A stretch of DNA of 64,000 nt from Blastomyces gilchristii SLH14081. Taxonomy: Eukaryota; Ascomycota; Eurotiomycetes; Onygenales; Ajellomycetaceae. The translations under genes were made by a program, and so were the position numbers. Every line of letters starts with the position of its first letter. The stretch's first letter is position 1. Location of the stretch: assembly GCF_000003855.2 (NCBI RefSeq), contig NW_003101682.1, positions 6,909,361-6,973,360 on the forward strand. Direction: 5' to 3'. Positions 22,569 through 33,700 of this stretch are shown here, in pieces. The notes under the pieces are model-generated. The model did no database searches, had not been told where the DNA came from, and saw only the letters and a program-made list of their open reading frames with translations.

Positions 22569-23127
22569 TGATTGCAGCTCAGATATTCTCTGTTCAGCTT
22601 ATAAAGTTTCTTAACTTATTCTCTAGATAGATTTTAAGAACAGATCAGCAGAATCTCTCATAATTATTCTCTAAATAATTCAGTCAATTCTTGACATCAG
22701 TGTAGTAGAGATCTGTTATTATATAGATAACAGCTTCTTCATCTTTTATATTACACAGTCAGGCTTGTGAGTTAATTTTAAATATAAACTTATAAAAGCT
22801 TTTATAGATTGTAATTCAGTAGATAATCTTAAATAGTTATAACTTAAGAAAGTTTCTTTTCAATTTATAAGTATTTCTGAAGATTATATCTAGAGACTCA
22901 GTTCAAAAGTGTTTGCAGACAGTAAGTATTTCTTATAGAAAAATAGCTTGATTTCACAGAAAATACTCAAGAATGTTCTTCACTGAGATTGATTTATTTA
23001 TAAGTTCAGAGATTTTCTCTGTCACAGATATAGAGAATAATATTCTATAAGTAATTAATAAGTTCTTTGAGACTTCTTTTATAAAGATTATTTATAATTT
23101 AAGTAGCTGCTTCTGAGTATCTGCAGT

Positions 23128-23433
23128 TAGACTGACTGTTGAGATCATGAATTTCACGTTTAATTCTATTTAATCTGATCTCATACATTTCTTGACGTGA
23201 ATTCGCTGGAACTAGTCATTAAAAAAACATGCAAAGTAACTATATATCAGATCTTAAAATGCAACCATGACTTGAAAAAAATGAGAAAGTGATCTCATTT
23301 GATTTTATTTAGTCTCATTCTTAGTATAAAGTGACTATTTTTAGACATTTTAAGGTTTTTTTAGACTATTTTTAGTTTTTTAAAAAGTAACACTTTTTGA
23401 TAACACTTAAATAAGATTTAAAGTCATTTAAAG
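23128..23433. mobile_element. hAT MITE M4, left part
   Basis: Begins TAGACTGACTGTTGAGATC within gypsy2-I (left flank TCTGCAGT) and covers the first 306 bp of the MITE, including one 13-bp motif pair (23386-23408). Cut by gypsy1-B, which duplicated TAAAG (23429-23433 and 29130-29134). Confidence 0.9.
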
Positions 23434-24059
23434 TGTGACGGACTGCGTCTGATTAATTATATAGACTATTTCATTACACTTCATAGATTCTTCTGCTTCA
23501 CTTCATATATTCTTCTACTTCACTCTCAAACATGTACACTCCGATTCTCAGCCATTCTTAATCATCAATTCTCGGCCGCTATAAACACATATAGATTCTT
23601 CCACTCTGAAGCCTCACTGTGTACATCATTGTATACATGTATAAATATTCACTCTGATCACTGATTTCTACACTTTCTCTTTCTTTTCTTCTCTAATGTT
23701 TTTCTCTTTGTTATATAAGACCTATCAATATAATATCAATCTATTCAGCATAGGCCTCTTACATTAGAAAAATGTTAATCATCTTCACATTAGAAATGAT
23801 TATTTATCAAGAGATATCTGAACACATAACAATGTGTAAGAAATAGAGAAACAGTTAAACAGTTAAGTGAACACTGAGTTCTCAAATAGAAGCTTGCTCA
23901 TCAGTCACTCTGACCCTGCAACAGAATCTTACAAAGAGAGTAAGATCTTATAAGAGAATATCAGTGAAAGATCTGAAAGTTCTGACACTCAGATATATAA
24001 GAGATTCATACAATTACATATCTGATGATCAATATAATCATGTCTAACAATAATATGAA

Positions 24060-24840
24060 ACTCTCAAACACAAGTATAGATGCAATACCACTGTGGCTTT
24101 GAGCAATGTTGAAATTACGACAGTAACAGATAGCAGACATGCACATCACTCAATAACTTTAATATAAAGAGATTCAATGATTAACTCATACAATTTCAAC
24201 ATTTACAGAATCAAATACAAAAGCACTGAAAGAATACTTAGATGCTCTTACATATTTCAATACTTCTGATCTCACTCTCTACTTATCATAGAGAATGAAA
24301 ATGCTCATGAAACTGAGTATAGATGAAGATGTCATTGATTTATTAATCAATTAAGATTAATATATCAATGAATAATTGAAGAATCACATGAAACAGAAGT
24401 TTTATTCATGAATAGAAGCATGTAAATCAGTGTTGCAAACATCTGACAATATCATGAAATATCTTGATATTCTGTTTCAAGACACTGCCATGCAACAGAA
24501 AGTATTAGATTGGTTACAGAGTATCTGACAAAGAAACACTTCTCTTATAACATTCATTCCTGACTTCAACATTAAGATTCTAGAAGCAGATGATCAATCT
24601 TGAGAGAATTGAATAAAGATTAGCATGCTTAAGAAGACATTGACTTTCAAACTCTTATAGACTCTTGTAAGTGTAGATCAAGATCAGACTTATGAAGACT
24701 TCTACACACAGCTTCAGATATTGAATGACTGCCTTACCAAGCTCAAGAGTATACAGAACAGTGACAGAAGATGTTACATCTCAGTCACTTATACACCTGC
24801 ATCAAGAAACAACAATGATGCAGATATCATGAACTAAATA
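24060..24840 (+). pseudogene. gypsy1-B gag remnant
   Basis: Collinear with the A-copy gag. Readable pieces include MLKKTLTFKLL-like text near 24625, TYEDFYTQLQILNDCLTKL (24690-24745) and SDRRCYISVTYTPAS (24760). Stops are mainly TGA. 24848-25042 is an open linker piece between gag and protease without a recognisable domain. Confidence 0.7.
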
Positions 24841-25208
24841 GATTCAAATGTCTATACATAAGCAAGAGTTTCTGCTGTTTGAACAGGCTTCTGAGTCCCT
24901 GAAATCACTCTTGAAGAAGTCATCAATTAACATCAATGTAGAGTGTGCATCAACTGTAACTGATCAGAATACATTGCTTTCAACTGCTGATCAATCTATA
25001 TATCTTCATACTCAAGAGAAAGATCAGTGCCTTCTCATTTGAAGAATGAATTAACATCTGTCTACATGAATCACATTGCAGTGAAGAAAGATTCTGAAGA
25101 TAATTACAAGAATGCTCTGATGAAACAGGGAAAAGATTAGCTTCTGTTCAAATTTGCAAACAGAAGCTTGAAGAGATCAGATGACAATAATTTGAAGAGA
25201 TAATAACA

Positions 25209-25502
25209 ATGAATGTGATTCTTGTATCTACTGTGATTAATAACATATATAATATGCAAGCTATGATAGATAGTGATCTATGCTACTATGCAATGATAAA
25301 ATCTTCAGTTGTAAGACATCATAACCTTCAGTGTATTCTCTTATCAAAATCTCAACTTCCCACAGAATTTGATGATTTAAAAGACATTTGTATCTGTTAC
25401 ATGATGAAGTTGACTATAGATGTGAGAGAATATCTACATGAAGATGTCTATGCATATGAAGTTGATAATCTTGATTATAATCTTATGTTAGAACTTGCCT
25501 GA
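25209..25502 (+). pseudogene. gypsy1-B aspartic protease
   Basis: Open for 97 codons from ATG 25209. AMIDSDLCYYAMI contains the retropepsin catalytic site, with D-S-G changed to D-S-D, a G-to-A change that should abolish catalysis. The same piece is found at 12010 (A) and, reversed, 40532-40239 (C). Confidence 0.8.
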
Positions 25503-25899
25503 CTATCTGAACAAGGCATCTTGTTAAACACTCAAAACAGAAGCTTGATATTCCCTAACAATGATAGAATTCATGAAGATGACATTTATAAGATCATGAA
25601 TCTGACACAGATCTCTGCCAATGTGTATGAAATACTCTGAAAAAGAAGTCACTGACAGTGAGATTATGTGACAATCTATTCTGTCAGTCTGATCAATATT
25701 AAAAAGGCTCTAGAAAAGTTATTCTGTATTATAATAACAGATTCTCATACAAAACTCTCTCAATAATATCATGAATATCTAGATGTCTTCTGACAGAATA
25801 ATATTACAAATATACCTCTCTTACAAGGTTCTGAAGTGAATCACAGTATCAAGTTAGAGAAAAAGAATGATAAGAACTCTGAACTGTCATGAGACTCTC

Positions 25900-28815
25900 T
25901 TTATAACATGTTCTGAGATGAACTTCTTCTTCTTTGAAAGACACTCAATGATCTGTTGAATAAAGAATTCATACATATTAGTAACTCTTTCATCACAGCC
26001 TCTATTCTCTTTGCAAAGAAATCAGGTGAAGAACTTCAGTTCTGTGTGAATTATCAAGAATTGAATAGATTAACAAAGAAAGACTGTTATTCTTTATCTC
26101 TTATCAATGAAACTCTAGCTTGTATTGAACAAGCTCAATGATTTACAAAGTTAGATGTCATTACTGTGTTTCATAAGATCTGCATCATCAAAGAAGATGA
26201 GTGACTTATGATATTTCAAACATAATATAATCTCTTTGAATAAGTAGTCACACTCTTTAAACTAGTCAATGCTCTTAGTATATTTCAGAAGTATATTAAC
26301 TGAGCACTCTGAGACTTTCTTAATGAATTTGTATCTACTTATCTAGATGACATTCTCATCTTCACTGATGAATTCAGAAAGGAATATCAAGAGTATGTGT
26401 GAAGAGTATTATAATGACTATAAGAAGCAGAACTATCAATTGATATTAATAAGTGTGATTTTGAAGTTAAGAGTACTAAATACTTAGGTTTTATTATAGA
26501 AGCTGATAAGAGAATTTAAATAAATTCTGAGAAAGTCTCTGTCATTCTTGAATGAGAAGCTCTGTATACTGTGAAAGATGTATAAAGCTTCATTGAATTT
26601 GCTAACTTCTATCAGCAATTTATACAAAACTTCTCAGATATTGTGAGATCACTTACAGAACTTATCAAGAAGAACTCAGTATTTCAGTGATCAGCAGACA
26701 CTGAAGCTGCATTCACACAGATGAAGAAGATACTCATTAATATCTCTCTACTGATAATATTTAATTCTGATTATAAGATAGTTGTTGAAGCTGATTTCTC
26801 TGACTATGTGATAGAAGAAGTGATATTATAATATAATAATGAAGATGTTCTACAATCATGTATCTTCATGTCTAAGAAACTGAGTTCTGCTGAATACAAT
26901 TATGAAATCTATGATAAGAAACTTCTCATAATTGTACACTGTTTAGAAGAATGAGACTCTGAACTCTGAAGTATCTTTAAATTTGAGATAGTCATAGATT
27001 ATAAGAACCTCAGATACTTTATAACTACTTATAAACTCATTGAATGACAGATGTGATGATCTGAGTTCTTAAGTTACTTTCATTTTATAATGTACTACTA
27101 TTCTGGCAGTCAGAACTTGATGACAGATGCTCTCTCATAATGAGAGCAAGATATACTATTCAATGTAACAGATACTCACTGAATGAATCAAGAGCACTGA
27201 CTCTTGAATCTGAAGATATTAGTTGATCAAGATGAAACAGCTCATAATACTATATGTGCTTCTTCAATTAAAACTATTACTGATATTTCAACTTCTTCTG
27301 AACCTACATTAGATGAGCTATAGCATACAGCAGCTTAAACTGATGAACTTCTTCAAGCACTTATCAAAGCAGTATCTTAAGAAGCACTCTGATTTCCTTC
27401 AAAACTATGTATAAGAACTGATATCTCAGAATGTTCAATCAATGATAATAACATTCTACAATTCTGTGAATGATGCTGAGTCTCTCACTTCAAACTCTTA
27501 CACACTTGAATAATGCAAGAAATGCATGATTCATGTATGACTGATCATTCAGACTGTGAATAACTGTATACAATGATCTTCTGAGAGTTCTATTAATCTG
27601 AGATATTAAACAGTATCAGATGCTTCATCTGAAACTGCAACTGCTATTCTTCTATTATCTCATGAAAGAACTGTAGAAAAGGTCTACTGAAATCACTCAA
27701 TGTCTCTGATAGAATCTGATGAGATGTAGTAATTGACTTTACTGTTAATCTATCTAAGAGTAAAGATTGTAAAAACATTCTGATCATCATTGACTGACTA
27801 AGTAAGAGTGTGATATTGAAATCTTGCAATAAGATGAATGCTAAACAAGTTACTGAAGCCTTCTTACAGAGTTCATTCTATCAGATACATGAGTTGCTGA
27901 GATTAATAGTATCAGATCAGAGCTGTTAATTCATGAGTACTCTCTGAACAAGAATCTGTCAAGTTCTCAAGATTATATGCTGTCTGTCAACTGCCTATCA
28001 CTCTGATACTGATAATGCATTAGAACAGACAATTCAGACTGTAAAGAATTATCTTCATAAGTTCTGCAATCACTTATAAGATGATTAACATGACCTTCTT
28101 CTACACACAGAGATTGCTATCAACAGTTGAGATGCTGTTTCAATAGATATAAGCCTGTTCTTCCTTATATATGAATATCACATGAAAGTGTTAAATCTTC
28201 TAGAGATTACACAGTTCACACGGTGTGAACTGCAGAGGTCTGGTGTGAATCACATCAGACCTCTGCAGTTCAATTCAGATTGCTGATAATATAGTAACTA
28301 AGCTCTGAGATGTCTGTGATTGAGTAGAGGTCTTCATGACAACTGTGAAACAAGATCAAGAGAATTAAATCAATGTTTATCAAGCTCTCACTGATCAATA
28401 TAAGATAGAAGATCTGATATAATTGAATCTTAAGAACATACAAATCACATATTCATCTTGTACACTAGATTATCATCACATCAGATATAAAGTGATAGAA
28501 GTTCTAGATAGTTATAACTACTGCCTTGACACATTATCAGAGATTCATGATGTATTTCACACAAGCTTGCTTCATCACACTGCTACTGATTCATTCTCTT
28601 CTCAACTGACTTCTGACTGACAGTCACCAGGCATTATAGAAGAAGATAATGAGCTTGAGTAAGAGATTGAGAATATTCTTAATAAGAGATCTCACAGCTG
28701 TGACTGACAATATCTTGTGAAATGAGTCAGCTATAATCAACTGATCTGAACTCTGAGTTCTGTGTTATTTAAAACAGTAGCTCTTGACTGATGAGAACTG
28801 CTTCTGAAAGAGAGA
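25900..28815 (+). pseudogene. gypsy1-B RT, RNase H, integrase, chromodomain
   Basis: RT: ELQFCVNYQELNRLTKKDCY (26030), then FTKLDVIT and YLDDILIFTDEF (26338-26373), with the YLDD box intact. RNase H: EADFSDYVIEEV near 26790. Integrase: DVVIDFTVN and SKSVILKSCN near 27730-27830, then IVSDQSC. GPY/F-like and linker region with RYKVIEVLDSYNYCLDTL (28486). Chromodomain (28660-28790): ENILNKR, QYLVK, stop, VSYNQLI. Stops replace mostly Trp and Arg/Gln codons. This is the clearest gypsy1 copy for domain assignment. Confidence 0.88.
28212..28272. repeat. Palindromic fold-back insertion in gypsy1-B integrase
   Basis: CAGTTCACAC and GTGTGAACTG form a 10-bp inverted pair around one base (28212-28232). 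TGAACTGCAGAGGTCTG (28226-28242) and its exact complement (28256-28272) form a 17-bp hairpin with a 13-base loop. The A copy at the same place (15562-15592) has about 30 bp less sequence, so this is a local insertion with inverted duplication. Confidence 0.85.
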
Positions 28816-29129
28816 GACTAATGTGATGAGCTGCACCTGATCAATTATATAGATTATTCTGTTACACTTCATAGATTCTTTCACTTCACTCTTGAACACA
28901 TACACTCTGATTCTCAGTCATTCTCAATCGCTGATTCTCAGCTGCTATGAATGTGTATAGATTCTTTCACTCTGAAGCCTCACTGTATACATTATAACAT
29001 ACATGTATAAATATTCACTCTGATTATTAATTTCTACACTTTCTCTTTCTTTTCTTCTCTAATGTTTTTCTCTTTGTTATATAAGACCTATCAATATCAT
29101 ACTGATCTATTCAGCGTAGGCCTCTTACA

Positions 29130-29332
29130 TAAAGTAATACAAATAATTTAAATTGAGAAGTGAAAATCATGATCTCATTTGAAAAATGTGATAAGAGTAA
29201 ACAGTAAGTCTCACTGAGACAGTATAAGACTACTATCTAATTTTAAAACCATGTAATGAGATTAGTCAAATTGATAATAACACTATCAAATATTCTAGTT
29301 CTGGTCTCAGACACGGTCACATGATCAGTCTA
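29130..29332. mobile_element. hAT MITE M4, right part
   Basis: Starts with the duplicated TAAAG and continues the MITE to its right terminus GATCAGTCTA. The next eight bases (TATAAGTG) do not match the left flank TCTGCAGT, so the outer junction has been rearranged. Confidence 0.88.
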
Positions 29333-29655
29333 TATAAGTGTTATCAATAATTATTATCAAATTCTGATTATATAAGCAATCACTGAATGAACTGAATGAG
29401 ACTGCATTTAATCTTCAGTCTCAGTCTTATTCTGATTTTGAAAGAATAATCATCTTTTATTATTTATTCTTAGAAATTACTCTTTTTTCACTGTTCTTGA
29501 ATTAAATCTAGTCATTTTTCACATCATTTCTTTCAGAAATAATTCATTTTCAGATTTTTTTTATACTTAATTCTGATGAGACTCATGTTAAGAAATGTAT
29601 AAGATCAGATCAAATGAGATTAAATGTGAAATTCATAATCTCATCAGTCAGTCTA
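29333..29655. mobile_element. hAT-M5: inverted end fragment of an M3-type element
   Basis: Reverse complement of 4743-5060, ending in the terminal repeat GTCAGTCTA at 29655, and including one 13-bp motif pair (29338-29359). It abuts MITE M4 with no spacer. Only about 320 bp of the larger element remain. Confidence 0.88.
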
Positions 29656-29982
29656 CTCTTGTCTATATTATTACAGTTTATAAATTTTAAGATCTATCAC
29701 TTAATAAGATTATTCTGAATATTATTAAGAAAAACTTTGCAGCTAGCTTAACTTATATTACTATCTTATAGATGAAGTTCTATCAAGAATTACTCTTTGA
29801 GAAGATATTTAATTATCACAGATTTTACAAAGATGAATTCAATATAATGAAAATAAGACATTTAAATACAGAGAGATATGAACTGTAATGTATAAGTAAT
29901 AATTACTAAAATCTATCATTGCTTTACTAATTATAGCTTATTACAGCTTCTATTACAGCTTCTTCACTTTTATCTCTTTCTT
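29656..29982. other. Unassigned AT-rich segment
   Basis: No match to the other families here. A 38-codon frame begins at the ATG near 29771 (MKFYQELLFEKIFNYHRFY) but has no recognisable domain and may be chance. Confidence 0.4.
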
Positions 29983-29987
29983 TAATA

Positions 29988-30529
29988 TGTTGTAACGTGG
30001 CGGAACCGAAGCGGTGACTAGTCAGCAGTGTCACATAGAGATAGTTGTTTGAGAAGCTGTATAAGTGAGCTTGACTATCTTGCTTGAATAGTGAGCTTGT
30101 GAGCTACAGAGTTATTGTAAGAATATCACAGATATGATACTTAGTATACTAAGAAAGTTGTATGAGAAATGCAGTAACAATTATATATTTTTTAGTCAGA
30201 GAAAAACAAATCACTGACTTCTTTGATGAGAAGTCAGTATCTAGCTATTCTATATAGACAATGAGTGAATACTCTTCTCTCATTTCATGAGCAAGAATAG
30301 CTGAAGTGATACCTCAGCAGTGCCTCACTATTATGAAAGAGTAATCTGCTAACCTTGTATAAAAGTAGAGTTCTTATATTCATCAATCAGATCTTTCTAT
30401 AATATATCTAAATAATATTATAGAGTGATTGAAAATCAGTTTAAATAGTCTATGAAATGAATGAAATCATCTGTAAGAAAGTAATAAGCTGTGTTAAACT
30501 ATAACAGAGTCTTGACACAGTCAGAGATA
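29988..30529 (+). repeat. Probable solo LTR, family Y, copy 2
   Basis: Homologous to 335-867. Begins TGTTGTAACGTGGCGG and ends CAGAGATA (CA decayed to TA). Possible 5-bp duplication TAATA at 29983-29987 and 30530-30534; the AT-rich context weakens it. The CpG-rich start is unmutated, the rest decayed. Confidence 0.55.
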
Positions 30530-30534
30530 TAATA

Positions 30535-31618
30535 ATACTCTTCTCTTTAAGAGCATAGTCTCAATACTCTCAAGATTATCAGATTAGAAGTTATCTTTAT
30601 TATATAGCAATAATTATTAATCAATTAACAGTATATATGCTGTGGTATAAAAAAATAGATAAGTTTCTCTGCTAACTGTGTAGGTCTTTCTTTCTCATCT
30701 CTGTTCAAATCAAATGCATGATAAGTAAGTTTCTTATATATCAATTTAAAATATGAAAAATATAGTTAATAAGTGACTTACAGATCTCTTATTATATTCT
30801 GTCCTGTATATGAAATTCTCTGCAAAAGTGATATATTTTAGAGATAAAGTTAACAGTAGTGATAGAATTTTTCAGAAAAGATCTTCTCTCTCTTATAAAA
30901 CATTTTTCTTCTCTCTTCTCATCTGTAATAGTGAGTGCATGAGAGCATCATTCTTAAGAGATAATAAGAGACTTATTCTGATATTTTCTAGTGAGTAATA
31001 AACATCTTCATGATGCAGCTGCAGCCTCTATGACTGTCAAGAAAGTCAGATTGAAGATGAAGACAGTGATGTCAATGAGCTGCAGAAGTATCACTCTTAT
31101 TACTATATCTTCTTCTTCTTCTACATCTCTTACAGCTGCAGTAATAGTAGTCATATCTTGCAGTGAGATGTTATCTCTTCTGCTGATTAATTTATCTGCA
31201 TCTGATCTGTTCTCTACTTTTCTCACTGCTATTACAACACTGTCTCTCTTCTCAGTCAATACAGTGATGTATGACTCTGTGTAATCATTCAGAGAGAACC
31301 TCAGAAAGAGCTTGATTTCAGAGACAGTAGCTCTGAGAAGCTCAATTCATAGTTTGTCTTTCATGACATGTCTGAGCTCTGCTCAGAATCCTGCTGAGTT
31401 AAGTCTGCAGAGTTCTGTGATTTCTTTGTCTTCTCTCTGTGAGAAGGCTTCAGTATGATCTCTGACTAGCATTATCATATGCTTACACTGCACTAAGCAG
31501 CTGAAGAAAGAGAGGATTTTATACACTTATTTCTTCTCTCACTCTCATTGTTTCTGTTATATCTGAAACAATGACTTCTATCTCTCTGTAAGTATTATCT
31601 GCTCTACAAGAAGACATC
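30535..31618. other. Unassigned decayed segment (target of gypsy2-II, left side)
   Basis: Contiguous with 44621 onward before gypsy2-II inserted. Overlapping open frames exist on both strands around 31000-31280 (97 and 83 codons, serine/threonine-rich or charged), but neither shows a known motif and they overlap almost fully, so at most one is real. I see nothing else. Confidence 0.4.
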
Positions 31619-31623
31619 ATATC

Positions 31624-31880
31624 TGTAAGAATAAGTGCTCGCAGGCGATTATTCAGGTGTTTGCAGCTTGATGTGATATATACTGTTAACTACTAGAAGT
31701 ATTCGCGGTAGAAAGATAAATGTAGAGATCAAATGTATAATAGTATTCAAGCTGAGTTATGAATAGTATTCGCGAACTTCAGTCTATATAGTTGTGTGTA
31801 GTCAAGGGCTGCTAACTCTATTAATTATATAAGAGATAGAAATAAAGATAAAGAATCTGTGAGAAGCAGAATTTCTTACA
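31624..31880 (-). repeat. gypsy2-II 3' LTR
   Basis: Reads TGTAAGAATAAGTGCTC to TTTCTTACA on the plus strand. Matches 44382-44615 and the complement of 57671-57927. Confidence 0.92.
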
Positions 31881-33700
31881 TATCTTTCTCTCTCTAAGAC
31901 TTTGTCTGTGAAGCCTTTCACTGAGTGACTTTATAGAATCAGCTCAGCACTGCAGTGATTCTCACTAAAAATCCTTTATATCTATAAAAAAAACCTCAGT
32001 GAGGAAAAATTCCTTGTTATTATAAACAGAAAAGAGTCTATCACTCAGTTTCTTATTCTGTGAGATTCTTTATAATCTACAGATTCTTCTCTAACTATCA
32101 CACAGATTCATCTTACATCTTTCATATAGAAGAGTTTTAGTTAACTCTCAATTATTTTTATAAGATTCTTATATAATTATTACACAGATTTATCTTACAG
32201 ATGAATTACTCTCTATGAGATCACTCTTATCAAAGAGAAGTATTTATAAGTTAATCTTTCACTTATTCTTATAAATCATTGTTCTTTAACACTGTAGAAT
32301 TGTGAGGAATTTTTCATTCTTTTATTAACTCTGTAGAATTATAGAATCAAGATATTTACAGTCTACAATCACTCTTTATAATTATATAGAAAGATTCAGA
32401 TCTATAATTTATAATTATTCTTTATTTACTAGAGTGATCTGACTGTTTCATAGAATTATTCACAGTGTAAGTAAATCTTTTTAGAGTAGTATAAATATTT
32501 CAGATCTATCTACAGAATCTTATCTTCTTTTCTCTTTTTCTATAACAGCTCTTATTCTTATAAACTATGAGTATTCTTATTCATTCATGAAGTGTTTTCA
32601 CTCAGATAATAGAGAGAGAGTGTGTCTGACAATATCTATATATTAATTCAAGAACTTCTCAAGAATAAAAATTTTTTCAATTTTAATATCTTTGTAAATA
32701 ATATCTGACTGCTGCTGAGCTTCTTGTGAGTGTCTCTATAACTTCTCTAATTACTTTTTACTGACTGATAAAGCAGAGATATCACTGCTTATAACAGTAT
32801 TTTCATTCTTCTCAGCTCTGTCATCACATCTGATCTTTGAGTCAGTGATTAATTCCATGTCTTTCTCAGATCAGTTTCTGACTTCAAGCAGTACAGCTCT
32901 ATTCTTTGCTATAAGTCTCTCTATAAGTAATTTCTTACAGATTCTAATTAATAGTTCTTATAAAGTTTCTGATGTTATCAGTGTCTTCTGCAGTCTCACA
33001 GATCTATAATCATCTCTTCCCTGCTTATATAATCTCTGATCAGATATATGCAAATATGTCTAGATTCTCTATTAATAGTTCTTACACTACAGTGCATTTC
33101 TGTAATCTCATTATCAATGAGAGATGAGTTTTCAGATATCTGTGAAATCTAGATAATTAAGATAATGCAAATGTTATGAACTTGTGATGAGAGTTAATCT
33201 AGACTGATAAGCTCTCTCTCTGTATCTCAATTGTTACTGAGCTGAATACTTCAGTATAACTGAGAGAGTAAATACAGCTTTATAAGAAATATCTAATCAT
33301 CTATATAGATAATCAGTGTTCAAGACTCTGTTACAACTATGTATATTCTGATATTCAGCTCTTCTAAAGTCTGTACATTTTCAGCAGTCTTTGTATCAAA
33401 TGTAATAATTATCTGTACTGCAGATATAATACTCTTTACTTCTTTAAAGAGAGAAATTAATAGTTATAAGAAGATTGAGTGTTATAAGTGTTAAGAATAT
33501 AAGTATGAGTTTTCTTTGTTTTTTCTTTATTAATCTTTAAATTGTGTTCACAGCTTTGTTTCTATTTTCTTATTTTTTAGCTTTAATAAGAATATGATTT
33601 CTTCTTCTCTTTGTAAACACTGTAGACTGTTCATCTCAGTAGAAACTTATCATCTTATAGATTAGAGTTTATAAATAATAGTATTAATATCTTTATCACA
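31881..33700 (-). other. gypsy2-II region between integrase and 3' LTR
   Basis: About 1.8 kb collinear with 62820-64000 of gypsy2-III. No domain recognised in this heavily mutated copy. The length is more than an ordinary 3' UTR and could hold an extra reading frame (see 63497-63793). Confidence 0.55.

Larger units (their letters stand above)
868..23127 (-). mobile_element. gypsy2-I: Ty3/gypsy element, reverse, split by insertions
   Basis: Collinear with gypsy2-II (31624-44615) and, in reverse, with gypsy2-III (57671-64000). Its own sequence is 868-4163, 16732-17010 and 22569-23127; everything between is later insertions. Order on the minus strand is gag (right) to pol (left). The 3' end (integrase C-terminus, 3' LTR) is missing at the left junction with family Y. 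The 5' LTR is missing at the right, where the element stops at a hAT MITE about 70 bp before the expected LTR. Heavily mutated; no open gene remains. Confidence 0.85.
23434..29129 (+). mobile_element. gypsy1-B: Ty3/gypsy chromovirus, full length
   Basis: LTRs 23434-23763 (330 bp) and 28822-29129 (308 bp), target duplication TAAAG on both sides, within MITE M4. Both LTRs share a variant left third (TTCACTTCA-rich) absent from the A and C copies, so it belongs to a distinct LTR subfamily. Gag, protease and pol are collinear with gypsy1-A and somewhat better preserved. Confidence 0.95.

Noticed and set aside
30991..31284. 97-codon gene
   Set aside because: An 83-codon frame covers the same bases on the other strand and neither has motifs; low-complexity Ser/Thr text.
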